Shown: positions 25,412-34,008 of the stretch, piece by piece | Position numbering within the stretch: position 1 is the stretch's first letter | How the letters are laid out: each line of letters begins with the position of its first letter | Assembly: GCF_025399895.1 (NCBI RefSeq) | Contig: NZ_JAODUA010000016.1 | Span: 119,400 to 183,399 of the forward strand | Reading direction: 5' to 3' | DNA from: Streptomyces sp. ASQP_92 | GTDB taxonomy: Bacteria > Actinomycetota > Actinomycetes > Streptomycetales > Streptomycetaceae | Length of the DNA stretch: 64,000 bases | The notes under the pieces: model-generated | Told to the model about the DNA's origin: nothing | The model's input: the letters and a program-made list of their open reading frames with translations, nothing else | The model's database searches: none | Position numbers and translations under genes: made by a program

Positions 25412-26992
25412 TTACGCGGGCTTCTCCTCAAGGCGCGGGAAGAGCACCGCGCCCTTGGTGACCTTCGCGCCCGGCGCCAACGCGCCCCAGTTGCTCGCCT
25501 CTTGGACCCTTTGGCCGGCGAGCGCCCCCAGCGATGTCTCCGCGCCGAGCGAGTCCCACAGCTTCTGCGAGGTGTCCGGCATCACCGGGTTGAGCAGCAC
25601 CGCGACCCCGCGCAGCGCCTCGGCCGCGGTGTACAGGATCGTCGCGAGCCGCGCCCGGCCCTCGGCGGATTCGTCCTTGGCGACCTTCCACGGCTCCTGC
25701 TCGGTGAGGTAGCCGTTGACCTGCTTGACGAAGTCGAAGACGGCCAGGATGCCGCCCTGGAAGTCGAGTTCGTCGCCGATGCGCCGGTCGGCCTCGGCCG
25801 CGGCCCGAGCCAGGCCCTCCTGGACGGCGCGCTCGGCGGCGCCGTCGGCGACCGAAGCGGGCAGCTCGCCACCGAAGTACTTGCCGACCATGGCGGCCAC
25901 CCGGGACGCCAAGTTCCCGTAGTCGTTGGCGAGTTCCGAGGTGTAGCGGGCGGTGAAGTCCTCCCAGGAGAACGAGCCGTCCTGGCCGAAGGCGATGGCC
26001 CGCAGGAAGTACCAGCGGTAGGCGTCCACGCCGAAGTGCGAGGTCAGGTCCTGGGGCTTGATGCCGGTCAGGTTGGACTTCGACATCTTCTCGCCGCCGA
26101 CCATCAGCCAGCCGTTGGCCGCCACCTTCCCCGGCACCGGCAGCCCGTTGGCCATCAGCATCGCGGGCCAGATGATCGCGTGGAAGCGCAGGATGTCCTT
26201 GCCGACGAGGTGCACGTCGGCCGGGAAGATCTCCTCGAAGCGGGCCTGGTCGGCGCCGTAGCCGACCGCCGTCGCGTAGTTGAGGAGCGCGTCCACCCAG
26301 ACGTAGATCACGTGCTGGGGGTCCCACGGCACCGGCACGCCCCAGTCGAAGGTCGACCGCGAGATGGACAGGTCCTGAAGGCCCTGGCGCACGAAGTTGA
26401 GCACCTCGTTGCGGGCCGACTCGGGCTGGATGAAGCCGGGGTTCGCCTCGTAGAACTCAAGGAGCTTCGGGCCGTACTCGCTCAGTTTGAAGAAGTAGTT
26501 CTCCTCCTTGAGAAGTTCCACCGGCTTCTTGTGGATGGCGCACAGCTCGGTGCCGTCCTCCGCCCTGATCAGGTCGCCGGGGAGCTTGTACTCCTCGCAG
26601 CCCACGCAGTACGGGCCCTCGTAACCGCCCTTGTAGATCTCGCCCTTGTCGTACAGGTCCTGCACGAACTCCTGCACCCGGTCGGTGTGCCGCTTCTGGG
26701 TGGTGCGGATGAAGTCGTCGTTCGCGATGTTCAGGTGTTCCCACAGGGGCTGCCACGCCTCGCCGACGAGCTTGTCGCACCACTCCTGCGGGGTGACGCC
26801 GTTCGCCTCGGCCGTCCGCATGATCTTCTGACCGTGCTCGTCGGTACCCGTCAGGTACCACACCTTCTCGCCGCGCTGGCGGTGCCAGCGGGTGAGCACA
26901 TCACCGGCGACGGTGGTGTAGGCGTGGCCCAGATGCGGGGCGTCGTTGACGTAGTAGATGGGCGTCGAAACGTAGTACGTCGGCGAAGGCAT
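25412..26992 (-). CDS. metG: Methionyl-tRNA synthetase
   Basis: A class I aminoacyl-tRNA synthetase of 526 aa that charges tRNA-Met. The N-terminal Rossmann fold has TPIYYVNDAPHLGHAYTT with the HLGH signature, a zinc-knuckle insert (CVGCEEYKLPGDL...LCAIH), and the KMSKS loop (GGEKMSKSNLTG). The anticodon-binding helices follow. The ATG at 26992 (MPSPTYYVST) is preceded by a TAGCAT element 7 bases upstream, compatible with a leaderless transcript. An in-frame GTG at 27019 would add nine residues and has no better ribosome site. It is a housekeeping gene. Confidence 0.96.
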   Translation of the reverse strand: MPSPTYYVSTPIYYVNDAPHLGHAYTTVAGDVLTRWHRQRGEKVWYLTGTDEHGQKIMRTAEANGVTPQEWCDKLVGEAWQPLWEHLNIANDDFIRTTQKRHTDRVQEFVQDLYDKGEIYKGGYEGPYCVGCEEYKLPGDLIRAEDGTELCAIHKKPVELLKEENYFFKLSEYGPKLLEFYEANPGFIQPESARNEVLNFVRQGLQDLSISRSTFDWGVPVPWDPQHVIYVWVDALLNYATAVGYGADQARFEEIFPADVHLVGKDILRFHAIIWPAMLMANGLPVPGKVAANGWLMVGGEKMSKSNLTGIKPQDLTSHFGVDAYRWYFLRAIAFGQDGSFSWEDFTARYTSELANDYGNLASRVAAMVGKYFGGELPASVADGAAERAVQEGLARAAAEADRRIGDELDFQGGILAVFDFVKQVNGYLTEQEPWKVAKDESAEGRARLATILYTAAEALRGVAVLLNPVMPDTSQKLWDSLGAETSLGALAGQRVQEASNWGALAPGAKVTKGAVLFPRLEEKPA

Positions 26993-27073
26993 GCGCTGAA
27001 TGCTATCCGCCGGGGTCACCGCGACCGCCCGGGATGTCCGGATGCCGGACGCGCGACGGCTCGCCGGCGAACG

Positions 27074-27117
27074 ACGGAGCCCGCCCCCGGCAGAACAGAA
27101 AAGGGGACGGGCTCCGT
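27074..27117 (-). terminator. Hairpin after the VWA gene
   Basis: A 10-bp perfect stem ACGGAGCCCG / CGGGCTCCGT, with an inner CCCC/GGGG pairing that tightens the loop. It lies ~21 bases past the stop of the leftward VWA gene and just upstream of metG. Confidence 0.7.
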
Positions 27118-27137
27118 GAGGGGAGTGGTGCGGCGCC

Positions 27138-28619
27138 TCAGGGGCGGTAGGAGCTGAGCAGCCCCTGGTAGACCTCGGCGTCGCTCAGCTCGCGCGGGGC
27201 GGGCCCGGCGTGGAAGAAGCCGACGTGGTCGTGGTCGCCCTCGGCGGTGCGCAGGAAGTCGAACGCCTTCGAGTCGTCCTCGCCGAACGCCACGAACTGC
27301 CAGTACAGCGGCTTGTCGGCGACGTCCGCGAGCGCCTGGCGGGCGGGCAGCTTGGCGTCCGGGGCGCCGTCCGTCTGGAACACGACGAGCACCGGCCCCT
27401 CGTGCCCGGACTTCTCGACGTGCTCGACGACCTCCTCGACGGCCCGGTGGTAGCTGGTCCGGCCGAGCCGCCCGAGCCCGGCGTGCGTCTCGTCGACGAG
27501 ACCCTCGTACGTGTCGAGGGTGAGGTCCACCGACCCGTCGATGTCGGTCGAGAAGAACACGGTGTGCACGGTGGCGTCCTCGTCGAGGTGCGCCGCGAGC
27601 GCGAGCACCTGCTCGGCGAGGCCCTGGGCGCTGCCGTCCTTGTAGTACGGGCGCATCGACCCGGACCGGTCGAGCACGAGGTACACCTTGGCCCGCGCCC
27701 CGGCGATCCCCGCCTTCTTGAGCGCGGCACCGGCCGCCTTGTAGGCGCCCGCGAGCCCCGGGGCGCGGGACTTGACCTTGGCGGCGGACAGCGCGGAGGG
27801 CGCGGCCTGCGCGGAAGGGGCGGGCTTGGACTCGGCCGCACCTTCGGCCGGGCCGGCCTCGGGCTCGTCCTCGGCCTCGGCTTCCGCGTCGGCGACCTTC
27901 GCTTCCGCCTTCGCGTTCGCCTTCGCCTTCGACTTCGCCACCGTCTTCACGGGCTCGGGCTTCACGGGCTCGGGCTCCGGCTCCGGGTCAGCCTGAACGG
28001 GCTCCGGCTCCGGCTCGGGTTCCGGTTCGGGCTCCGGCTCCGCGATGGGCGCGATGTCGGCCTCGACCTTCGCGGGCTCGGGCTCGGCCTCGACGACGGG
28101 CTCGGCCTCGGCCTTCGCGGGCTCGGGCTCGGCCTCGGCGGCGACAACCTCCGGCTCCTCGGCCGGCGCCTCGACCTGCTTCGGCTCCTCCGCCTGCTTC
28201 GGCTCCTCCGCCTTCTCCGGCTCAGCCACCTTCTCCGGCTTCGCCTCGGTACGCGGCTGCGGTACCTCGGCGACGGCCGGCTCAGGAGCCGTGTCGGCCC
28301 GGGGGGAGTCCGAGGAAGAAGGTGAGTCCGAGGAAGGAAGGGAGGAGTCCGAGGGAGAGGACGGCTCCGAGGGGCGGGACGTGTCGGCCGGGGCCGGTCC
28401 GTCGAACGCGGCGGCCACCAGGGCCTCCGCCGGGGACAGGTCGCGCCGTCCCGGCGCCGGGACGGACGGCGGGGCGGTGGCTCCAGCCGTCGTGGTGGCT
28501 GGTGCCTCGACCGCCTCGGGGGCGCGTTCCGACTGGGGCGGTACGGAAGCCGCCGTCTGCTCGGCACGCTCCGTGCGATCGCGTCCGAACACCTTGCGCA
28601 GCAAGCTCCGAATGCCCAT
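27138..28619 (-). CDS. VWA-domain protein with a long Glu-Pro-rich N-terminal region (TerF-like)
   Basis: A 493-aa protein. Residues 1-15 are basic (MGIRSLLRKVFGRDR). Residues ~30-280 are disordered and rich in E, P, A and K, with a run of EPEPEP units and AKAKANAKAEAK near the end. A von Willebrand factor A domain occupies ~305-490 (ARAKVYLVLDRSGSMRPYYK; MIDAS DxSxS at 317-321; VVFQTDGAPDAKLP; YWQFVAFGEDD). It resembles the VWA of tellurium-resistance TerF-like proteins. It is probably a cytoplasmic metal-dependent interaction protein. The ATG at 28619 was preferred over 28637, using GAAAGG upstream. Function is unproven. Confidence 0.85.
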   Translation of the reverse strand: MGIRSLLRKVFGRDRTERAEQTAASVPPQSERAPEAVEAPATTTAGATAPPSVPAPGRRDLSPAEALVAAAFDGPAPADTSRPSEPSSPSDSSLPSSDSPSSSDSPRADTAPEPAVAEVPQPRTEAKPEKVAEPEKAEEPKQAEEPKQVEAPAEEPEVVAAEAEPEPAKAEAEPVVEAEPEPAKVEADIAPIAEPEPEPEPEPEPEPVQADPEPEPEPVKPEPVKTVAKSKAKANAKAEAKVADAEAEAEDEPEAGPAEGAAESKPAPSAQAAPSALSAAKVKSRAPGLAGAYKAAGAALKKAGIAGARAKVYLVLDRSGSMRPYYKDGSAQGLAEQVLALAAHLDEDATVHTVFFSTDIDGSVDLTLDTYEGLVDETHAGLGRLGRTSYHRAVEEVVEHVEKSGHEGPVLVVFQTDGAPDAKLPARQALADVADKPLYWQFVAFGEDDSKAFDFLRTAEGDHDHVGFFHAGPAPRELSDAEVYQGLLSSYRP

Positions 28620-28749
28620 GGGCGAGGCCTTTCGCATGAGTTGGGTGCGATAAGTACCGCACTGCGCCACGGATCCGGGATGAGACCCCTGGCCAGCGCA
28701 GACACGTAAGGTTAGCGACCCGGCGGGGGGTTTCCCGGAAAGGGGCGGG

Positions 28750-29736
28750 TCAAGTCCGCCGGGGGCTCCGGTCGCCGGCCCGGCCGCGCCAGCGCAGGAT
28801 CTGCTGGGCGGGGTCTCCGGTGTACACCCAGGGTACGGTCGCGACGCGCTCCCCGAGCAGCCCGACCAGCGCCTCCGCCTCGGGCGCCAGTCCCGCACAA
28901 CTGGCCGCGTGCGCAAGGTAGTTGAGCTCGGCCGCCTCTTCCGCGCGGATCGGGCCGGGGGGTCGTCCGCCGAGCCAGCGGTCGTAGGTGCGGTGCAGCT
29001 CGGTCACGGCGAGTTCATGGGTCCAGTGCTGTCCGAAGCCCCGCACTGGCCGCCCCTTCGCCGCGTCGGACACGTACCGGTACTCCTCTACCCGGGCGAT
29101 CTGCACCAGTACGGGCAGCGGGGAGCCGGCCGGGGCCGCGCCCGCCGCGTCCCGCGCGAAGTCGTACATCGAGCCGTGTGTGCCGTGCCAGCGCGCCGAG
29201 AAGTAGCGCAGCATCTGGACGTGCCCTTCGAGGTGGTACGGGTCGCGGCGGCGCAGCTCGTCCCACCAGGAGCGCAGTTCGCGCCGGGTCACGCCGCCTT
29301 CGTACAGCCGGACCACGGTGAGCAGCGAGGCCCACGGTGTGGGGTCGGCGGGGCGGGCTCGGGCGGCGCGGAGGCAGGTCAGGACGGCGGCGTCGACGCG
29401 GTCGCGGGCGGTTCCGGCGCCGCGTCCGGCCGCGATGGCGCCGTTGAAGACGCGGGTGACCTCGGTCGCGGCCCGCAGGACCGCCGCGTCCGGGCTGTCC
29501 GGTTCGGCGGCCCGCCAGGCCTCGACGATGGACGAGCCGGCGGCGGCCCCGGCCAGGGCCCGTACGCGGTGGGAGCGCAGCGGCCAGTTGTCGCCGGTGG
29601 CCCGCAGCAGGTCGCGGACGCCCTGCCAGCGGCCGATGGCGATGTCGTGCCGGGCCACGGTGAGCGCGCGGTCGCCGAGGTCGGGGTCGAAGCGCGGGGC
29701 CGCCCTGCGGTCGGAGCGGCGGCGCAGTGCTGCCAT
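28750..29736 (-). CDS. Conserved hypothetical protein with TPR-like helices
   Basis: A 328-aa protein starting MAALRRRSDRRAAPRFDPDL at an ATG with GAGGCGG upstream. It is all-alpha and Trp/Arg-rich (RWQGVRDLLRATGDNWPLRS; WWDELRRRDPYHLEGHVQML; GTHGSMYDFARD), reminiscent of tetratricopeptide scaffolds, with no signal peptide or catalytic motif. The open frame extends upstream into the transporter gene, but that part is an out-of-frame read of membrane codons. It lies 14 bases after the APC transporter stop, so they may be co-transcribed. I do not recognise a function. Confidence 0.75.
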   Translation of the reverse strand: MAALRRRSDRRAAPRFDPDLGDRALTVARHDIAIGRWQGVRDLLRATGDNWPLRSHRVRALAGAAAGSSIVEAWRAAEPDSPDAAVLRAATEVTRVFNGAIAAGRGAGTARDRVDAAVLTCLRAARARPADPTPWASLLTVVRLYEGGVTRRELRSWWDELRRRDPYHLEGHVQMLRYFSARWHGTHGSMYDFARDAAGAAPAGSPLPVLVQIARVEEYRYVSDAAKGRPVRGFGQHWTHELAVTELHRTYDRWLGGRPPGPIRAEEAAELNYLAHAASCAGLAPEAEALVGLLGERVATVPWVYTGDPAQQILRWRGRAGDRSPRRT

Positions 29737-29750
29737 GCGCGGACCGCCTC

Positions 29751-31238
29751 TCAGAAGTCGGTGGGGTGGCCGGCGTTGAGATAACTGGGAGCGCGGGTCG
29801 GGGTGTTGGGGCGTCCGGCTCCGGCGTCGAAGGAGCGGGTGGCGTCCAGGCGGGCGGGGCGGTAGTAGGCGCTGCCCCGGCGCCAGTACCAGAGCATGGG
29901 GACGAGCCCGGCGAGCAGACTGCCGATGCCGATGGTGAGGGCGGCGGCGCCGAGCCGGGTGAGTGAGGCGCCGAAGACGCAGAACATGAACAGCGCGCCG
30001 AGCAGCGGCCAGACCCCGCCGAGCAGGAAGGATCCGACGGACTCGGTGAGCGTCCTGCGGTAGGCGACGACGGCGGCGAGGCCGGCCAGTCCGTAGTACA
30101 GGGTGGTCTGGAGGCCGATGGCGGCGAGCGCGTCGGACATGATGTCCCGCACCGAGCCGAGCGCGTTGGAGGCGACGAACAGCAGCAGCGCCACCGCCCC
30201 GACGGCGACGATCGCCACCCACGGCGTGTTCCACCGTCGGTGTACGGTGCCGAGCGCGCCCGGCATCGTACGGTCGCGGCCCATCGCGAACAGGGAGCGG
30301 GTGACCTGGATGAGCGTGGTCTCCAGGGTGGCGACGGTGGACAGGACCACGGCGAGCACCATGAGCTTGCCGCCGACGCCCGGCCAGATCCGGGCGCCGA
30401 GCAGGGCCAGCACATGGGACTGGCCGGTTTCGATCTCGTCGCTGGTGAGCAGGGCGTTCATGGCGATGGTGAAGGCGAGGAACAGGGCGAAGACGACGCC
30501 GACGCCGACCAGCGCGGCCAGCCCGGCGGTGCGCCGGCTGTGGCGGGTCTCCTCGCTGAGGTTGCTGGTGACGTCCCAGCCCCAGTAGTAGAACGCGGCG
30601 ATCAGGGTGCCCACGGCGAACCCGGAGACCCCGTCGAAGTGTCCGAAGCCGAGCCATCCCCAGGCGAAGGGGACGACTCCGTCACCCGCGGCGATATGGA
30701 CGAGGGCGGCGACGGAGAATCCGCCCAGAATCGCCAACTCCACACCTGACACCACGAGTTGGGCCCGCGCCGAGAGCCGAGCGCCGCCGAGCACCACGGC
30801 CAGCATCAAGAGGAACCAGCCGGCGCCGGTGGCGGTGGCGAGGGCGGTGTTCTGGGCGAGCGCGGGGTCGAACAGGCCCAGGGTCAGCTCCCCGGCGGGC
30901 AGCGATCCGGCCACCATGAACAAGGTGGCGGCGACGACGAGCGCCCAGCCGCTGAGGAACCCCAGAAAGGGGTGCAGGGTGCGCCCCACCCAGGAGTAGG
31001 CGGCCCCCGCGTTGACGTCGATCCGCCCGAGCCGCCCGAAGGCGAGCACGATGCCGAGCATGGGTATCGCGCAGTAGAGCAGTGCCGCCGGGCTGGCGAG
31101 CCCGGCCGCCCCCACCAGCACGGAGGAGGTGGCGGCCAGCGAATAGGCGGGGGCGCTGCCCGCGATCGCCATGACAACGGTGTCGAACGTGGACAGCGCG
31201 TCGGACTGAAGCCCTCGGCCCCCGGTGGTGGTACGCAT
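29751..31238 (-). CDS. APC-family amino acid permease
   Basis: A 495-aa membrane protein with about 12 predicted helices. The first reads VVMAIAGSAPAYSLAATSSV, and GRIDVNAGAAYSWVGRTLHP follows, as in the APC superfamily substrate site. The ATG at 31238 has AAGGA about 10 bases upstream, better than the upstream start at 31310. It probably imports an amino acid or amine with a cation; substrate cannot be told. It is followed closely by the TPR-like gene. Confidence 0.88.
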   Translation of the reverse strand: MRTTTGGRGLQSDALSTFDTVVMAIAGSAPAYSLAATSSVLVGAAGLASPAALLYCAIPMLGIVLAFGRLGRIDVNAGAAYSWVGRTLHPFLGFLSGWALVVAATLFMVAGSLPAGELTLGLFDPALAQNTALATATGAGWFLLMLAVVLGGARLSARAQLVVSGVELAILGGFSVAALVHIAAGDGVVPFAWGWLGFGHFDGVSGFAVGTLIAAFYYWGWDVTSNLSEETRHSRRTAGLAALVGVGVVFALFLAFTIAMNALLTSDEIETGQSHVLALLGARIWPGVGGKLMVLAVVLSTVATLETTLIQVTRSLFAMGRDRTMPGALGTVHRRWNTPWVAIVAVGAVALLLFVASNALGSVRDIMSDALAAIGLQTTLYYGLAGLAAVVAYRRTLTESVGSFLLGGVWPLLGALFMFCVFGASLTRLGAAALTIGIGSLLAGLVPMLWYWRRGSAYYRPARLDATRSFDAGAGRPNTPTRAPSYLNAGHPTDF

Positions 31239-31432
31239 GGCCCGAACATCCTTTGACGGCGCGACATATGGCGGTATGTCAGAAACTCCGGGCTTTCTGT
31301 ACTCCAACAACCCGAAGTGGACCGCATCGTAGTCGCCGATTCGCGGATCCAGACCGCCGGAGAGCGTAATTCCGTTTCCAGTTTTCGGATGCTCCGGGTG
31401 GCGGAGATACGCACCGGGCCCGTCGCCCGGTG

Positions 31433-32377
31433 CTAGCGGCGGCTCCGCTCCTCCAGCCAGTTCCGGTACGCGGGCGAGTGGGAGGCGGCCTCCCAGTACG
31501 ACGCCGCCAAGTCGGCGCCTGCCCCGGCCAGTTCGCCCCGGTATTCACCGCTGCGTACCGCGAGGAAGAGGCGCACCCCCAGCGGGTCGCCGCGCAGCGG
31601 CCGGACGGCCATGTCGGGGCGGGGCCGTGAGGTGGGCTGGCACATGGTGACGACCTCGCCGGTGGCGACCAGGCCGGCCGCCGTCAGATAGTCCCCGTGC
31701 AGGACACGGGGGTTGAGGCCCGCCGCGTTGAGGACGCGGCGCAGACCCTCCCACTCGCCGTCCACGCTGGGGTCGACCATCCACTGGTCGGCGGCCAGGT
31801 CGCCCAGGTCCACGACCGCGCGGTGGGCCGCGGGATGCTCGACGGCCAGGCACACGAACTGCGGCTCGCGCTCCACGAGCGTCCGGATGTCGAGGCCGGG
31901 CGGCACCCGCAGCGGACAGCCCTCCACCTCGTGCACGAAGGCCATGTCGAGCTCACCCGCCGCGACCCGACGCAGCAGTGCGGTGGCCGAAACCGCCACC
32001 TGGAGTTCCGTCTCGGTGCCGGGCAGGCGCTCGCGCAGCCGGCGCAGCCAGCCGGGGATGGCGCGGCTCGCGGTGGAGCCGATGCGCAGCCGCTCGCCCC
32101 CGGTGGTGCGGGCGGCCGCGGCCCGGGTCTCGGTGACCAGCGCGTTCAGCGAGGCGAGCAGCGGGCGGGCCCGGCCGACCACGCCCTGGCCCAGTGCCGT
32201 GGGCACACAGCCGGTCCGCTCGCGCGTGAAGAGACGACCGCCCAAGGTGTTCTCGATGCGCCGCAGTTGGTTGGTCAGGGCGGGCTGGCTGGTGCCGAGG
32301 GCGCGCGCGGCGCCGTGCAGACTGCCGGCGTCGGCGATGGCGCACAGCACCTTCAGGTGTCTCACCTCCAGGTCCAT
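31433..32377 (-). CDS. LysR-type regulator of the adjacent metalloprotease (SnpR/MprR-like)
   Basis: A 314-aa protein. Residues 1-65 are the LysR winged helix (MDLEVRHLKVLCAIADAGSL, then LGTSQPALTNQLRRIENTLG). The rest is the LysR co-inducer domain. It is divergent from a snapalysin gene across 216 bp, the same arrangement as the snpR-snpA and mprR-mprA pairs of Streptomyces, in which the LysR protein activates the protease. The ATG at 32377 is where the family begins. A regulator binding site in the shared gap is expected. Confidence 0.92.
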   Translation of the reverse strand: MDLEVRHLKVLCAIADAGSLHGAARALGTSQPALTNQLRRIENTLGGRLFTRERTGCVPTALGQGVVGRARPLLASLNALVTETRAAAARTTGGERLRIGSTASRAIPGWLRRLRERLPGTETELQVAVSATALLRRVAAGELDMAFVHEVEGCPLRVPPGLDIRTLVEREPQFVCLAVEHPAAHRAVVDLGDLAADQWMVDPSVDGEWEGLRRVLNAAGLNPRVLHGDYLTAAGLVATGEVVTMCQPTSRPRPDMAVRPLRGDPLGVRLFLAVRSGEYRGELAGAGADLAASYWEAASHSPAYRNWLEERSRR

Positions 32378-32593
32378 GCGGCAGACGTTAGGGCGCGCCG
32401 GGGCATCGCACCAGATGGCCAAAACCACTCCGATACACGGGAGTTATCGCAGATCGGCATCATTCCCGTGCGCCGCTTCGGCCCCCACAATCACCGGGAC
32501 GACATCGCCGAACGTCGTCACGCAGCGAACACCCCCACCCGTGCCCGGCCCACCCAGCCGGACGCGGAACCCCCCAACGATAGGTAACCCCCC
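32378..32593. promoter_or_regulatory. Shared LysR/protease promoter with an inverted repeat
   Basis: The 216-bp divergent gap contains the inverted repeat ACTCC-N8-GGAGT at 32427-32444 within an AT-richer patch. LysR regulators of snapalysin genes bind dyads in this place. The match is by position and symmetry only. Confidence 0.5.
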
Positions 32594-33253
32594 ATGAGAC
32601 ACCCTCGTACCTTCGCCGTGTCCGCAGCCCTGGGCCTGGCCCTCGCCGGCTTCGGCGCGATCCCCGCCACCGCCGCCACCCCGGCCGCCGACGCGCCCAC
32701 CGCCGCCTCCACCGCGCACTACACCGCCGCCGGGAAGCACACCGCCGCCAATGACCGGGCGTTCTACGACGCCGTCATGAAGTCGGTCGCCAAGAAGCGT
32801 GCCGCCAATCCGCTGGCGGCCTCCGTCACCGTGTACTACAGCGCCTCCAACGCGCCCAGCTTCCGCTCCCAGATATCGCAGTCCGCGCAGATCTGGAACT
32901 CCTCGGTGCAGAACGTCCGGCTCGCCGAGAGCAGCTCCGGCGCGGACTTCCAGTACTACGAGGGCAACGACCCGCAGAACGGTTCGTACGCCTCGACCGA
33001 CGGGCACGGCAACGGCTACATCTTCCTCGACTACAGCCAGAACCAGCAGTACTACTCGGTGCGGGTCGTCGCGCACGAGACCGGGCACGTGCTCGGGCTT
33101 CCCGACCACTACTCGGGGCCGTGCAGTGAGCTGATGTCGGGCGGTGGGCCGGGTACGTCGTGCCGCAACGCGTACCCGAACAGCACGGAGAAGTCCCGCG
33201 TGAACAGCCTGTGGCGCAACGGGCTCGCGTCCGCGTTCAAGCCGGGGGCGTAG
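32594..33253 (+). CDS. snpA: Snapalysin-family secreted zinc metalloprotease
   Basis: A 219-aa precursor. Residues 1-28 are a signal peptide (ALGLALAGFGAIPATAATPA). A ~45-residue propeptide probably follows. The catalytic domain has HETGHVLGLPD with zinc ligands His161, His165 and Asp171, the snapalysin variant of the metzincin motif, and a conserved CSELMSGG Met-turn equivalent. It degrades extracellular proteins. Divergent LysR regulation is inferred from context. Confidence 0.93.
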   Translation: MRHPRTFAVSAALGLALAGFGAIPATAATPAADAPTAASTAHYTAAGKHTAANDRAFYDAVMKSVAKKRAANPLAASVTVYYSASNAPSFRSQISQSAQIWNSSVQNVRLAESSSGADFQYYEGNDPQNGSYASTDGHGNGYIFLDYSQNQQYYSVRVVAHETGHVLGLPDHYSGPCSELMSGGGPGTSCRNAYPNSTEKSRVNSLWRNGLASAFKPGA

Positions 33254-33273
33254 CCCTCTGGCAGCATGGGGGG

Positions 33274-33489
33274 ATGCCCAGCGTCTCTCCTCGTCGTTCT
33301 TGCCCGTCCTGCGGCCGTGAGGTGGCCGTGGTGGCGGGCAAGTTCGTGCGCCACGATCCCCGTACGTGGGAGGGGGGCGAGCTGGTGCTCTGCCCCGGCT
33401 CCAAACGCCGCGCCCCCTTGAACGCGGCCCAGCCCACCCTGGCGGCCTTCCCCCACCCCCCGTCACCGGGCCAACTCCCTCTGTTCTAG
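33274..33489 (+). CDS. Small protein with CxxC motif (71 aa)
   Basis: A frame from an ATG at 33274 with a GGGGG run just before it. The product has CPSCGREVAVVAGKFVRHD and later LVLCPGSKRRAPL, a partial zinc-ribbon pattern with one CxxC and one lone Cys. It ends FPHPPSPGQLPLF. It lies 20 bases after the protease stop. The zinc-site look and composition favour a real gene of unknown function. Confidence 0.62.
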   Translation: MPSVSPRRSCPSCGREVAVVAGKFVRHDPRTWEGGELVLCPGSKRRAPLNAAQPTLAAFPHPPSPGQLPLF

Positions 33490-33985
33490 CCCCTCCTGGG
33501 GCTCCGCCCCAGACCCCGGGCACCTTTGCCCACCCACCCGCCCGTGCAGCGGGTTGATCGGTTCCGGCCCTCCTGGGGCTCCGCCCCAGACCCCGCATCG
33601 CGCCTGAACGGCGCTCGTCCTCAATCGCCGGACGGGCTGGGTATGCCCGTGCTGCCCGGCACCAAGTAGTTAAGGGGCGCGGGGAACTGCGCGAGTAGCG
33701 ACCACGACCCGCTGCCGAAAGCGGGGTTCCTGGGGCTCCGCCCCAGACCCCGTATCGCGCCTGAACGGCGCTCGTCCTCAATCGCCGGACGGGCTGGGTA
33801 TGCCCATGCTGGCCGGCGCCGAGTAGTTAAGGGGCGCGGGGAACTGCGCGAGAAGCGACCACGGTCCGCAGACGACCGAGGGTTTTTGGGGGCGCGGGGA
33901 ACTGCGCGACCAGCCCCACACGGTCCGAGGCCGAGAGCGGGTTTCAGGGGCGCGGGGAACTGCGCACAACGCGGGCACGGTCCGC
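33487..33985. repeat. Composite intergenic repeat array 1
   Basis: Three A boxes (GGGGCTCCGCCCCAGACCCC, a hairpin), two B boxes (GCGCCTGAACGGCGC hairpin plus CGCCGGACGGGCTG) and four C boxes (GGGGCGCGGGGAACTGCGC), in the order A-A-B-C-A-B-C-C-C on the + strand. It fills the gap between the convergent mini-protein and FUSC genes. The same boxes recur in three other gaps in this window. Confidence 0.85.
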
Positions 33986-34008
33986 AGGAGCGGGAGGGGG
34001 GAGGGGGC

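Noticed and set aside
28750..30657. 635-residue version of the TPR-like protein
   Set aside because: The first ~300 residues are an out-of-frame read of the APC permease. The ATG at 29736 has a ribosome site.
33487..33985. Insertion sequence remnant
   Set aside because: No transposase fragment or terminal inverted repeats. The boxes are a recurring non-coding mosaic seen in four gaps.
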